From NCBI RefSeq assembly GCF_029227915.1, contig NC_079882.1, positions 7,440,001 to 7,504,000 on the forward strand: DNA of 64,000 nucleotides, written 5' to 3'. Every line of letters begins with the position of its first letter. The first letter of the stretch is position 1. Below the pieces are notes generated by a model that made no database searches, had not been told where the DNA came from, and worked only from the letters and a program-made list of their open reading frames with translations. This DNA is from Hydractinia symbiolongicarpus (lineage: Eukaryota; Cnidaria; Hydrozoa; Anthoathecata; Hydractiniidae). The position numbers and the translations under genes were made by a program. Shown here piece by piece: positions 11,282-21,400 of this stretch.

Positions 11282-12355
11282 CTATTTCCTCACATAGAGC
11301 ACGATAAATCCGGCAGCAGCCGCGATGGCCATGTACAGATGCTTGGCCGCATATTTCACGATAGTTGACGCTACCCTCAGAAAGAAGGAGACTACGGTAC
11401 CGATGACCCCTAGTAATGCAGCGCCTGCCTTGCCTGCCAGGTATTTCAGAAAGTTTCCGAGCCTTTCAAATTGCTTCTCCACAAAGCCTTTTCCACCCCT
11501 TCCCGCTGCACTCCCCCCTGTAGCACCCGCTGAGGCACTTCTTCTCGTGACGGATAGTACAATGGTGCTTATCAATAGACCAAGAGACGATACTCGCTAT
11601 AGTCAGACCCTACTCACTGAAGAGGATTTTAAGCTTCTCCAGCAAGGGCATGTCATTTCCAGTGATTTTCATAAACTCGGCCTTGATATTTTCCAGATGC
11701 TTAAAAATCTCAAAAGAAAGTAGACCATGTCTACCCAGTGCAACCTTCCTATCATTCTTCAAGGTTTTAATATCCTTCTCAAGATCAGTGATATCCTGAT
11801 TCCTTCGCACCCCAGCTTTCTGCTTTTTGAGTTCTTTCAGATTGCCCTCCTTTATATTAATTTCACTACCGTATTTAATAATCTTATCCTTCACTTCCTT
11901 GATATTATTCTGTAGGTTTTCAATTTCGGACCTTATTCCTACTATATTAATATCCTCCTCGTCGTCGATGCCGAAAATGAAGTATCTATATAACCCGCCA
12001 CATCATATGCAAAATTTTGAACAGCCTCTATTTTTTCCATCTGAATCTCAGCCTCCTCCTTCTCCTTACCCTCTATTGTTTCCATCTGAACCATCTCACT
12101 CTCCTCATTCTCTTCGCCCTTATTCAACAAAATTACGTTAATATTCTCTATGAGGTTCTGGGCCTCTCCCCTACTACACTTGTTGGGTGTTTGATAATCA
12201 TCAAAACCTATGGACTTCATACGCGTACCTCCTAGCTTACTTCTGAGCTGTCCAATAGTTGGAAAGTTACCATCTTGCAACGTTAGTACTACTTCCGGTA
12301 GGGATCTTTTCCCCGTTATAATCTTTTTAACAACAAGTTGATTTTCTTCATCCAT
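11282..12355 (-). pseudogene. Coiled-coil protein with C-terminal hydrophobic region (Polinton), frameshifted
   Basis: Read from ATG 12355 (MDEENQLVVKKIITGKRSLP), an N-terminal segment contains FPTIGQLRSKLGG. A long Lys/Glu-rich coiled coil follows, then MPLLEKLKILF and a run of alternating hydrophobic and Gly/Ala segments (about 11290-11600) that look membrane-active. Three frames are needed, so it is broken. The family is frequent in cnidarian Polintons. Position opposite the MCP gene suggests a virion component, which is inference. Its first ~28 codons lie inside the segment that is inverted in copy 2. The preceding small ORF ends with a TAATG overlap onto this start codon. Confidence 0.7.
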
Positions 12356-12630
12356 TATCCATTCCTATCGTAATGTATAGCATTGGGCATAAGCCCCAAC
12401 CCATCCCTAAGATTCGTGTAGAGACTACCAACCTTTGATTTAAAAAGTATAATCTCGGCCGACTCCGTACTCAACCCCAGCCGCCTGCGTATATCCGACC
12501 GTTGTTGTCCTGATGTTGATTTACCCGATGTTCCAGGGAGTTGTTGCGTCGATGGCGTATCATCTTTATCATCCCTCCCACCCTTATCAACATCATCTTA
12601 ATACTACGTAAATACCGGATTATCAGCCAT
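12355..12630 (-). pseudogene. Small hydrophilic Polinton ORF between the divergent MCP and coiled-coil genes
   Basis: ATG 12630, preceded by CTAATAAA, opens MADNPVFT and, despite early stops, the frame is conserved with copy 2 (51724-51984, MSDNPVYTHEDD): a Thr/Gln/Gly-rich stretch, RSDIRRRLG, then ILFKSKVGSLYTNLRDGLGL. Its stop overlaps the next start as TAATG, typical of coupled or densely packed viral genes. The whole gene lies inside the inverted segment, so it runs with the coiled-coil gene in copy 1 and with the MCP gene in copy 2. Function is unknown. Confidence 0.55.
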
Positions 12631-12659
12631 TTTATTAGAAAATTTCCCTATATAATAAA

Positions 12660-13931
12660 ATGAATGCATTCGGAACAAATCTGGATCCATACGCAGAGAC
12701 GAAACAGGTTTTCGGTATCAAAGGCAGGAAGCAAAGGGTTCAGATTAGCTATATACCCTCAACAATCAACCAGAATGAGAACATCTCTGTTGACGTGCCA
12801 AACATGCGCCAGAATGATGTCATTTTTCCAGGCAGTCTAAAGCTCTTATTAGACCTAACGTTGACAGGGACCAATACAAAGCGTACCATTGTCAGCAACA
12901 TAGGCAAAAGCCTGGTAAAAAATCTACGCATAACTTTGAATGGTAAAGAGGTATAGAATATTAGCGACTACAGCACCCTGGCAGTGTACTGGGACTTGTG
13001 GTTACCCAAGTTAGACCGTGACAACAATCTAATTTTGGACGGCATCAACCCCAATGACAGGACCATCAGAGCCCTGCAAGTCAAAGCTAGAGACCACGTT
13101 GGGACGGATGAGGAGAAGGCCATTGTTGCTGCTTATGGCAAAACCTTTTGCATACCCTTAGGAGAAATGTTTGAGTTGACGAGGGGATTTACCCTTGTAT
13201 CTGGCAGGACTCCTTGACAGGTTGCAATTTGCCATAAATTTCGCAGCTCATGCCGACGTCATCAAGGATGGAGGTACGGCAGCATCGGGAAGCACGACGG
13301 CAAAAGTTGCTAATGGTGCCTAAACAATACCAACACTAAGCTGGAGTTTGAAAAGATCACTCACGAAAGCCTCGCGAGTGCCATGATGTCCCGGTATAGC
13401 CGTCTCGCTTTACCCTATGAAAGAATACTCCGTAACTAGGTTGTCAGCATGAAGAAAAGTGACACGTCATATAACCTCCAACTTGACACCCCCGCGAAGA
13501 GTCTCAAAGGCGTCCTGCTACTCCTCATAGATCCCGGGAAGGTGAAGCCCTATGCCGGGATCAACGAGGTCTTTTACAACCCCAAGATTGAGAAGATTAG
13601 CGTTACTGTCGAGGGGGAGCCCAATGAACTGTACAGCCACGACATGCTCCTAAAAGACCATCTCGAGCAGATTGTCAACATTTTCGGTGCCCACGATAGC
13701 AATGTCACCATCGGGAAATTCTTTAACGAATGCTATGCCCTATTCGTTGATTTCATGGCCTCTCCCGACGATATTCTACATGGCTCCGGAAGACCCTTAC
13801 AATGCTTGAGCGGTGGCATCACCCTCTACATGAGCAAGAAAGCCTATGGAACCAAGGATTTCATATGCTATGTGTACCTCCTGCAGAATGCCCAGTTCAT
13901 TATCTTAGATGGCAGGCTCCATAATGTGTAG
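12660..13931 (+). pseudogene. Polinton major capsid protein (double jelly-roll type), broken
   Basis: ATG 12660 follows CTATATAATAAA. The first ~100 residues (MNAFGTNLDPYAETKQVFG, then DVIFPGSLKLLLDLTL and NLGK/NIGKSLV-type motifs) are intact to a CAG-to-TAG stop at 12953-12955. The frame resumes (12984-13217), is shifted around 13200-13260 and again near 13320, and the last 160 codons (13449-13931) contain SLKGVLLLLIDPGKVK, EVFYNPKIEKISVTVEG and the HGSGR motif typical of this capsid family. The family forms the icosahedral shell of Polinton-encoded virions. Beta-rich content and total length (about 420 residues) fit. The gene is divergent to the coiled-coil gene and followed by the small helical protein. 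No claim of function: it is a pseudogene. Confidence 0.8.
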
Positions 13932-13944
13932 TATTGAAATAAAG

Positions 13945-14320
13945 ATGGCAACGATCGCTGTTATCATCGCCGGGGCTGCGATAAATACCTTTAGTGGGAC
14001 CAATTTTCTATTTAGCAAGCTCTCGGGGCACGGACGGACTAAGCTATGGAAAACACGGACACGGACACGGACACGGACTAAGCTATGGAAAAGCTTAATG
14101 CAGCCCAAACCCAGTGTATACGGGACCGGCAAGCCAAGCTTGACTGGTTCACCAGGCAAAGGGAGATGCAGTTCAAGGCTGGCAAGAGTCTGAGAAAGTT
14201 TGACAACGACATGTATAAATTCTATATTGCCTCGGACAAGAAGGCACCGCAATTGAAATATTTTACACCCAAAGGAGCAACAAGATGGGGAATTGACGTT
14301 CAATGTTGGTCCAAGACGTA
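13945..14320 (+). pseudogene. Small Polinton protein: N-terminal hydrophobic segment plus charged helices, frameshifted
   Basis: Starting at ATG 13945 (after GAAATAAAG) the first frame gives MATIAVIIAGAAINTFSGTN, a hydrophobic start, and FLFSKLSGHG. After a CGGACA-type repeat expansion at about 14030-14085 the continuation is in another frame (14085-14300: QCIRDRQAKLDWF, KAGKSLRKFDND, FYIASDKKAPQLK). Copy 2 has the same gene at 53371-53774. Length about 125 residues. Probably a small virion/membrane protein; similar ORFs are frequent in cnidarian Polintons. The 3' end runs into the truncated integrase. Confidence 0.6.
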
Positions 14321-14765
14321 TAGACTACCCTCATTTTACTGTTACAACACCAAAAGAAATGCATCAGTTTGACCTGTTGTACATGCCCCATGATCGGTTG
14401 TGTGGCAATACGTACAAGTAGATCTTGACAGGTATTGATGTGGCTTCACGTTACAAGGTGGCAAGGCCCTGCGTACTAAAAAGGCTAGCGAAGTCGCGGA
14501 TATGTTGAAGAACATTTATAAAGCAAGGAAGGGGGTTGAGATCAAACGGGCCACCACAAAATAACACCATACGTTTTGTTTTGATCAAAAGAGACGCGCA
14601 ACAGATGCTTTCTAGAATAGGAAAATGTATAGGTTGGATCGTATTGTAGCGGGTAGCTGTGTTTTATACTACCTGAAAGATGTACCTGAAAGGAGCTTAG
14701 TCTCAGAGGAACTCATGCAGGTACCGGAGGACGTTCAGGTACCTCCGGAGTACGTGAAGGATTGA
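14300..14765 (+). pseudogene. RVE (DDE-type) integrase, internally deleted
   Basis: After RIDYPHFTV the frame gives EMHQFDLLYMPHD and, past an in-frame TAG at 14419-14421, ILTGIDVASRYKVA, the first catalytic-Asp region and second beta strand of retroviral-type integrases. The part with the second Asp (QCDNGSEFKS in copy 2) and the Glu is missing: at about 14525-14590 the sequence jumps to a C-terminal block with KRRATD-type and LKDVPERSLVSEELMQ words, ending at the stop 14765. The N-terminal segment present in copy 2 is also gone. Polinton integrases insert the element into the genome; this one cannot be active. Confidence 0.75.
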
Positions 14766-14949
14766 TAGACACCCTCAATTAGCATACCCAATCGGGGGCA
14801 TCTCGGAGATGCCCCATGGACACGGAACATTGAAGGTATCATACCAATTTTAGTCTTCATTTAGGGTTGGTTTGAAATCAGTATATGATGTGAGGATAAT
14901 TATATTACCCACAAGAGTAGTATAATTAGCGTCTGTCCACCCTTGGAGA
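14766..14949. other. Short non-coding gap between convergent Polinton genes
   Basis: It contains a GC-rich hairpin GGGGCATCTCGGAGATGCCCC at 14794-14814, directly after the integrase stop, a plausible 3'-end signal for the rightward transcripts. Otherwise AT-rich with no open frame. Confidence 0.45.
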
Positions 14950-14953
14950 CCAC

Positions 14954-15550
14954 CTATTCCGCGAGTTCCAAGAGACGTTCATGCGTATAGCTCTCACCAA
15001 GCCTAAAATGTCTGACCCTCTCTGGTTTGACTTCAATGCATCCACGTTCTCGAAGCCAATTGTAATGGACGATAGCATTTGGTGTCTCTGACAGTACCAC
15101 AACCCCACCCTTGGGGTAGTCAACAAGCTTATTCCGAATCTGCGCTACGTACCCCTGTTGACCGCAAATGGAAAGGTATTGGAAAGGATCATCGTTATTC
15201 TTCTGGATAATGACCATGCTATTATCCTTTCCAGGATCTTCGAGGTGGGGCACGGCACGTTGCTGTAGCTCTTCAATTTCATCTCCCAACGCTTCGGCGG
15301 AAACAAATATGTTATGCTCCTTTTTTCATCTATGCGGTATGCGGTCGCCGGTGATCCCCAGCACACCCTCTATTTTTGCCCTTGATATTGTCATATGGCG
15401 ATCAAGACCATACTGCCTAACATTTGGAATACCTAAAAACCTCCCCAAGTTAGCGCGTTTGAACAGAGGTTGATTTTGCTTGTCGTATATGATTCCTACA
15501 TGTGGGGCAAGCACCATAACAAGCTTTTGAGATGACATCTTTTTTGTCAT
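14954..15550 (-). pseudogene. Bro-N-like DNA-binding protein of Polinton, frameshifted
   Basis: Read from about 15550, KLVMVLAPHVGIIYDKQNQP, FKRANLGRFLGI and the following residues resemble the Bro-N/KilA-type N-terminal domain found in large DNA viruses and in many cnidarian Polintons. A frameshift near 15320-15345 precedes the C-terminal block (14954-15289) with DPGKDNSMVIIQKNNDD, YPKGGVVVLSETPNAI and HFRLGESYTHERLLEL. The usual middle coiled coil seems shortened. Such proteins may regulate transcription or host response, but that is inference from the family. The gene follows the ATPase gene almost without a gap. Confidence 0.55.
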
Positions 15551-16171
15551 AACTTCAGGTAGATTGTTTGTATGGTCATCCGGGAATTTTTTTAAGTCCT
15601 AGGGTGTTCCAGCCTCACATACAGGCATGTATGCTTGGATTTTTTAAGCTCAGCTTTAATATCATTCCAGTCTGAGATCAAATTCGTCTCCTCACCGATT
15701 AGCCTCATATCTGAGCGTTCATTAGGATACCACAAGAAACAAGGCCTTTTTTTTGCCTCCGGAGGTTCCTGGGAAGACCGTGTAGCTCTGGGTTAACAGC
15801 CACAAGCTGTGCTTTCTATGCCTACCTGAAACGTCAAGCTCAAGTAGAGATTGTCAACGCTTGTCGAGACTTTTGTCGGCTATGACATCGTCAACCACAA
15901 ACAACGTCTCCTCTCCTGCCAACAATGAGGACAATTTTTGGATCCATTCAAACAGCTCATTCCCAGGGTCTATTAGGAACACGTAATCATCCTTCCAGAG
16001 TGAGGCCCTTTCAGAATAGGTGGTATTCCACCGTATAGTAGGGAATAATATTACAATATTGTGGAAGTGATTCTTATACTCCTTTTCCGGGAGGTTCAAG
16101 ACACGCTGTGTTTTCTCACAGCTTGTGGGTCCCGTGAAGATTGACGTATGCGGATCTTTAATAACGTCCAT
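15545..16171 (-). pseudogene. A32-like (FtsK/HerA superfamily) genome-packaging ATPase, broken
   Basis: ATG 16171 follows TTAGTAA and opens MDVIKDPHTSIFTGPTSC. The Walker A motif reads GPTSCEKT, so the Gly before the Lys of the usual GPTSCGKT has become Glu. LFVVDDVIAD is the Walker B strand with its acidic pair. An early stop/frameshift at 15854 is followed by the sensor-type block (SGRHRKHSLWLLTQSY region, about 15770-15850) in another frame and a C-terminal helix region toward 15545. The family pumps viral DNA into capsids. Both the Walker A change and the frameshift indicate inactivity. Confidence 0.75.
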
Positions 16172-16207
16172 TTACTAATAGTTACTCCACTTCCTATAGT
16201 GAATTTT

Positions 16208-16660
16208 TTAGGGGTATAGCGCGGCACATGCCAAGCAAATCCATACACCGCCATGATTATTCGCCAAAGAACCCCGGCAGACAGGGCGTAGCTTGGTATT
16301 TTGGGTCTTATATTCGAGGGGCAGAGCAGGATATACTAATTTTCTTTGTAGACACCGCAACGCGTTGCAATATCTCCCGACAAGCAGTGCCTTTTTCGGA
16401 CCCGCTTCGATGAGTTTGGCGTACTGGGGTATAATGTTGTATGTCAGCAAGGTATAGAGAAGCAGGTAATTCTCATCCTGCCTAAGCATTCTAATTTCCC
16501 TGTCAATGGCAAGGGGTCTACTTCGTAGCCAACGTCTTTGATTTCCTTGTATGTACGCCGCTGTTTCGCCTAGTCCCGCAACCTATACAGCCCTTGGTTT
16601 GACTATTACCCCTAATCTTCAACTTGTCAGGGGGAAGCAGTTTTTAAAATCCTCTACAAC
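16208..16660 (-). pseudogene. Small conserved Polinton protein with C-terminal CxxC
   Basis: The open part (16489-16208) reads YTLLTYNIIPQYAKLIEAGP, a helical region, and ends in NNHGGVWICLACAALYP. Upstream, out of frame, a DFKNCFP-type segment and a basic helix RTYKEIKDVG match the same family, so the original gene probably began near 16660 (about 150 residues). I do not know a function. It sits between the ATPase and HNH genes on the same strand. Confidence 0.45.
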
Positions 16661-17276
16661 GTTTGCTCTCCATTTACTATTCCGATATACGTCCTATGTA
16701 ATGCCTTAGTAATCTCGGCAAGTTTTGGAGACCTCCCTGTTTTCTGGTACCTGAATGGTATCTTGTGATGTATATACAACTCGAAGTTCTCCCAGGTATA
16801 ACCCTCGGAAAACTGTGCCCTGATGTGATCTTGCAACATAATTATGAGCTCATGTAGGGGCTGTATAGATGTGCGGCGCTTGCGATCCCTTGACAGTTTC
16901 TTTTTATCAAGGCAGGAAATGCATGTACTCGTTGGTTGTCCGTCTCGTTTGATTTTGAACTGGTTCAAGGTGCAGGCCGGGCGAGTCGTAAAATGGCCGT
17001 CAAGAAAGGGTGGTTGCCGGCAAGTATCGTGCCGAAGCCAAAATATGTCGGCGTGGCCACCTTAATCAACTGTTCCTTCCCACAAAGAAAGTCTTGCATC
17101 AGGGTACTCGGGTAGAGCATGTTTGCATCATACCCTAGAATGGTCTTGCACTTGTGAGGTTCTTTGTACACGTGAGATCTGATGCATGTACTCGTTGGTT
17201 GTCCGTCTCGTTTGATTATGAACTGGTTCCAGGTAAGAAATCTTGAGCATTTTGAACAACTCTTGGTTCCTTCCAT
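16654..17276 (-). pseudogene. HNH endonuclease gene with inserted copies of other Polinton sequence
   Basis: From ATG 17276 the start MEGTKSCSKCSRFL carries a CxxC zinc knuckle, then a second copy of the junction word NQFKIKRDGQPTSTCI resumes at 16965 and leads to the C-terminal half (16968-16654): HIRAQFSEGYTWENFEL, YIHHKIPFRYQ and SPKLAEITKALH. The nuclease core DHK seen in copy 2 (HIDHKVP, 53039-53369) is HHK here. Between the halves lies a 210-bp insert made of PolB and membrane-gene copies (see findings). HNH proteins of this sort cut DNA and often behave as mobile genes. In copy 2 the gene is at a different place. Confidence 0.65.
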
Positions 17277-17321
17277 AACTCGTTTTTGTCCTTAGGGACA
17301 AACACAAGTTTTACCGGACAC

Positions 17322-17576
17322 TTATTTTGGCTTCGGCACGATACTTGCCGGCAACCACCGTTTCTTGACGGCCATTTCACGACTCGTCCGGCCTGCAGCG
17401 AAGTACGCCACCATCTTGAGAACGTTGTTAAAGTCCATTTTTGTAGATGGCCTTCTTATACCCAAAAATGTTTTACCTGCCATGGCACAGGCAAAGGTGA
17501 AACCAAGGTCTACCACTGTCTCATAGAGCATGTCCAAAATCTCCTTTTCCTTCGGTGTTACGTTGCTTGTAGTCAT
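17322..17576 (-). CDS. Small Polinton membrane-associated protein, unknown function
   Basis: An intact 84-codon frame from ATG 17576, preceded by ATAGTAA. It has a helical N-terminus (SNVTPKEKEILDMLYETVVD), a moderately hydrophobic Gly/Ala/Cys segment (LGFTFACAMAGKTFLG) and a basic C-terminus ending PKPK. The start is 6 bases after the stop of the upstream gene on the same strand. The last third is duplicated in inverted orientation at 16970-17045. Similar short ORFs occur in other cnidarian Polintons; role unknown. Confidence 0.55.
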   Translation of the reverse strand: MTTSNVTPKEKEILDMLYETVVDLGFTFACAMAGKTFLGIRRPSTKMDFNNVLKMVAYFAAGRTSREMAVKKRWLPASIVPKPK

Positions 17577-17582
17577 TTACTA

Positions 17583-17929
17583 TTACTGCATTTTGAAAAT
17601 ATCGATATTTGGCTGGGTTTTGCCCTGCTTAGGCTCCTGTGCGGGGTTTTGAGATTCATTCTTACCCTTACCAACAAATTTACACCAAACCCCGACAACT
17701 ATTGCCAATATGGCCAAAGTCCCTACTCCATATATGTAGACATCCGTTGACTATACGGGACTGGCCCCGGAAGAGGTTTTAACCGCAGGCTCTACAGCAC
17801 CCTCTTGTTGCTTCACTTCTTCCTTCCTCTTCTTCATCAGTGCCGCCAACTTGTGCCGCTGCACAACCCTTCCCGGATGCTTTGGTGGCTTTGTGTGACT
17901 CTCTCTTCTTGTCTCGGTTCTTCACTCAT
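17583..17929 (-). pseudogene. Single-pass membrane protein with Pro/Lys-rich ends (Polinton), frameshifted
   Basis: The 3' part reads clearly: DVYIYGVGTLAILAIVVGVW is a membrane helix, followed by a Lys-rich stretch and a hydrophilic tail ending in IDIFKMQ-stop at 17583. The 5' part opens MSEEPRQEE at 17929 and needs two frameshifts through a Lys/Ser-rich region. Probably about 110 residues originally. Unknown function; likely a small virion membrane protein. Confidence 0.45.
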
Positions 17930-18019
17930 TTGTTATAAGAACTGTTATAATGACTTATAGGAAATTTCAATGCAGGTCCTCAGGGCTCTTTCTCCTTCTC
18001 CTCCGCCTCATCCTCCTTT

Positions 18020-18394
18020 TTGGTACTGATGTGCCGGGCTGTATGCCCAGCAATTAAAATAGGCGCAGGACAATTGCCGAATGTATAGTAAGGTCATTTT
18101 TGATATCATTTTTCATGGCCTCAACGCTATCCAAATTTACAAAATTGTAGGGAGTAAGCGCCCTTGACGTCTTCTCCCCTTTCTCTTGAAGCTCACATTG
18201 TGCATACTCGACATGTACCTTTTTTACCGCCTCATCGAGGGCCTTGTCGATAAATCCCTCGGTACATTTTTTGGTAATAAATGTTCCTTGCCTTTGCGTA
18301 GGGCCTCCTTTAGGGCTTGGTGTCTATCGGTTGGTTTCTCAACATGTTCAAAATTTTCTGCGGCTGTGTCGAATACTCGTGCAAGCTCTGACAT
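18020..18394 (-). pseudogene. Small helical Polinton protein, frameshifted
   Basis: I set the start at ATG 18394 (MSELARVFDTAAENFEHVEK) because it follows CTAATAAAGAGA, the element's usual start context; the longer upstream frame is only the tail of the PolB remnant. The frame runs through KPTDRHQALKEALRKGKEHL, is shifted near 18245, and continues FIDKALDEAVKKVHVEYAQ and NDIKNDLTIHSA. It is all-helical and charged. The family is common in cnidarian Polintons; function unknown. Confidence 0.5.
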
Positions 18395-18469
18395 TCTCTT
18401 TATTAGATGTTGAAATTTTAGATAGAATAGTAGTATTATTACATAGGGCAGAATTACCACAATATACAA

Positions 18470-21400
18470 ACATGCTTCCTCCTTTATATCCCTCGTAAAC
18501 GTAGTATGTGCGTGCCTCGCCAAATCATTTTACCATAAAACGAGTTGCCTTTCAACTTTGCCGTATACCCCGCAATACGCCCAATGTCAAGGTACCATTT
18601 TAGCATAAGTACATAGTAGGATTTTTGCAGCTCTTATCAACCCCAAAAGCTTAAGTGCTCCAGGAACACGCTTGCGACCCGTAGTTTTTAAGTATCCGTG
18701 CATATGCTCGGGGATTTGATCATGAGGTATCTCCCTGACAACAAACAGGGAGCCATTTTGTCAAATTTGTCACACAGATCCTTGGGTACCTCGATATCAA
18801 CCTGGGCAAACCCAAACAACGACCAATCCACCACCCCTCGCGCTAGTATTTTTAAGTTATGTGCCGATGTCGGCTTGGCCACCTTAATCAACTGTTTCTT
18901 CCCACAAGGAAAATTCTTGCATCAGGGTACTCTGGTAGAGCATGTTTGCATCATACCTTAGAATGGTCTTGCACTTGTGAGGTTCTTTGTACACGTGAGA
19001 TCTGATACCCGTTGCGTCTCGTTCGTGGTATATACAGAATACAATCGCGGGACCACCCACCATCCCCGTCCGCAAAAGGTCGTAGGCCTCATTACTCGAA
19101 CATTTTCACATGTTTTCCGTACCTCCTTGCAGGCCATAAGTCTTGTTATAACAAGAGTCCTTACACCTATGCCTGCATGGGTCTCCCGGAGCGTATAGCT
19201 TTAACTTTGGATTCAGCCGTCGAGACTTGTTCAATGCCTAGCACATCAACACGCCTGGAATACTGACCGCGTTCTTCAAAATATCTATCTCGTCATCGTA
19301 ATACTGCAACCTTGTCTAGTCCACGGCTTCAACGAACAGTTCAACATCGGCTAGGTTGTACTCACGCAACCAGTCCATTATGGTGACGCAGCCTCGCCTG
19401 TAAAACTCGGCGCAGAATGTCTCGTACTCTTCGCGAGATAGTGTGTTTTTCCCACTTAGCCAGCTATAAAAGTCCTCGTGAGCCACAGATACAGCATGGT
19501 TCAATTACTCGTGGCTTGTCAACCATTCATACGGAAACACGAGCTTTTCAAGCTTACATTTCAACGCACCAACATTCACAGCTTAGACAAGAAGCAAGGA
19601 AATTTTTGATATCTAGAAATTTAAACATGGAGGTGGTGAGGAACATGTATGCCGTTATATTTTTTTTGCCACCACAATCTTATCGCCTTGCGCAATCTCC
19701 TCGACAAAATACCGCTTGATCAGGTTGATGTCGTACTTGCCAGAATTTAACCCTTTAACGGCTACTTGATTTACCCTCTCGTTCCACAACTCCTGGTTCT
19801 TTTTGGAGAGCATGTCAAAGTTGTCGGGCTTCGGGTACATTCTCTAAACCTCTTTCACAATAAGGGCCTGCCTCTTTTCCAGCCCCTTCACAAACTGTTT
19901 AACCAAATGGGGAACCTCGTGCTCGATGAACGTCGGTACCCCATTTAAACTATCGGCAATGCCAACGCTTATCGGAACATGTCTTGAAAGATACGTCAGA
20001 TCAGAGGTTTGCCGGTAATTTAACGGTGATATGAGGGCTTCAAAATCAAATACAATGTAATGATGATATGGTCTAAATTCCTTCTGAAATTACCCCTTGA
20101 TTTAAGGTGGTTTCTCAGATTCCCAAGCTATGATGAGGATTAGCCCTGTTCCCGTATCATCCTTTCCTTAGACCGGGTTGCAGTGTAACGAGTCTTGTCC
20201 GCTTTGGTTCTCTCGGACAGACAGGGACATCCGTGCCACGTACAACCATTGTACTCATAAACAGTCTTTGAAATAGGTTCATAGCCATCAACCTTTCACT
20301 CCTTTTTGCCATCATTGATAACACGTTCACCACCATGACCACATAGGGCATGATGAATATGTCTTCCGGTTTGCTTTGACATGTATTCTATCCATTTTGA
20401 TGCATCATAGCTATATTCCTCATCGTAAAAGACCTTCTCGGCCCTGCTCGGCATACGTTTGACCTTCCCCTCTTTGCAGATAATCGTCGTCCTAACACCC
20501 TTGCATTCGTTTATCTTATGCCGCGTGAGGTGGTTACTCTTGGTAAACAGTTGTCTGCATACCTCACACTCCCATTTCTGTTGGGCAAGCACGTCTAAAT
20601 CCTTGATATAGAAACAGTGCCCGTCCAGCATGCCAAGATTGATGCTATCTAAACTATTTTTGTATTGCTTTTGACCATAGACGAGTCGCCATGGTGCCCT
20701 CTCGGAGTTTGTCTTGGGTTCAAAGACTCTGATGTTGACCTTGAATTGTTTAGCCTCGAGCTAAGGTGAGAGCTGGCCTTGTTAGAAACTCTGTCCCTCG
20801 TTTTACATTAATCCTATCCCTTACAGCTAAGCATTTCCAAAACCATAGGTTGTCCGTTTTGGTTGAGAAAAAGAAGGTGCATGTACGCCATCCATGGCGT
20901 AGATGCACCTTCTTTTTCGCAACCAATCTGGGAGAGGGCCGCATCCTAAGAGGGGTTCACGCGTACTTTTCCCTCACATGCCCCTGGGGTCTTGGTGGTT
21001 CTAGTGGGTGGTAAATAAGCCCTGGTCCAGAACTCGTGATCCTCCAGATCGAGACGCTTCATCTCGCATTCTTCTACGAACGCTTCAATTTCCGCCATAC
21101 TTGGCAGCGACATGGAGCTCTTAGTTTTGTGGTAATCAGACACATCGCCCCCACCCTTGTAAATATACAAGCTATACACAACCTTAACGCGCATTTCTAT
21201 ATGTGACGTAATTTTTTGCACAATCGCGTCCTTCAGGGATTGATTCAAATGCTTGTTGAACCTCCATGTTTTGACCCTATTTCCATCCTCCAACAGCTGG
21301 ATATCGTTCTCGAAGCCTTGATATTTAATATCCTTCCTTGCCTCCTGTTCAGTCTCATCGTGAAGCGTTGCACCTCCCAAAATTTGTTCCTTTGCCCACT

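Noticed and set aside
13905-14303. Minus-strand frame with VRVRVRVFHSL repeats
   Set aside because: It is the opposite strand of the CGGACA repeat in a known gene and has no conservation in copy 2.
18224-18523. 99-codon frame starting MARHAHTTF as a membrane protein
   Set aside because: Its first part is the end of the truncated PolB read into non-coding sequence. The family start and start context support ATG 18394.
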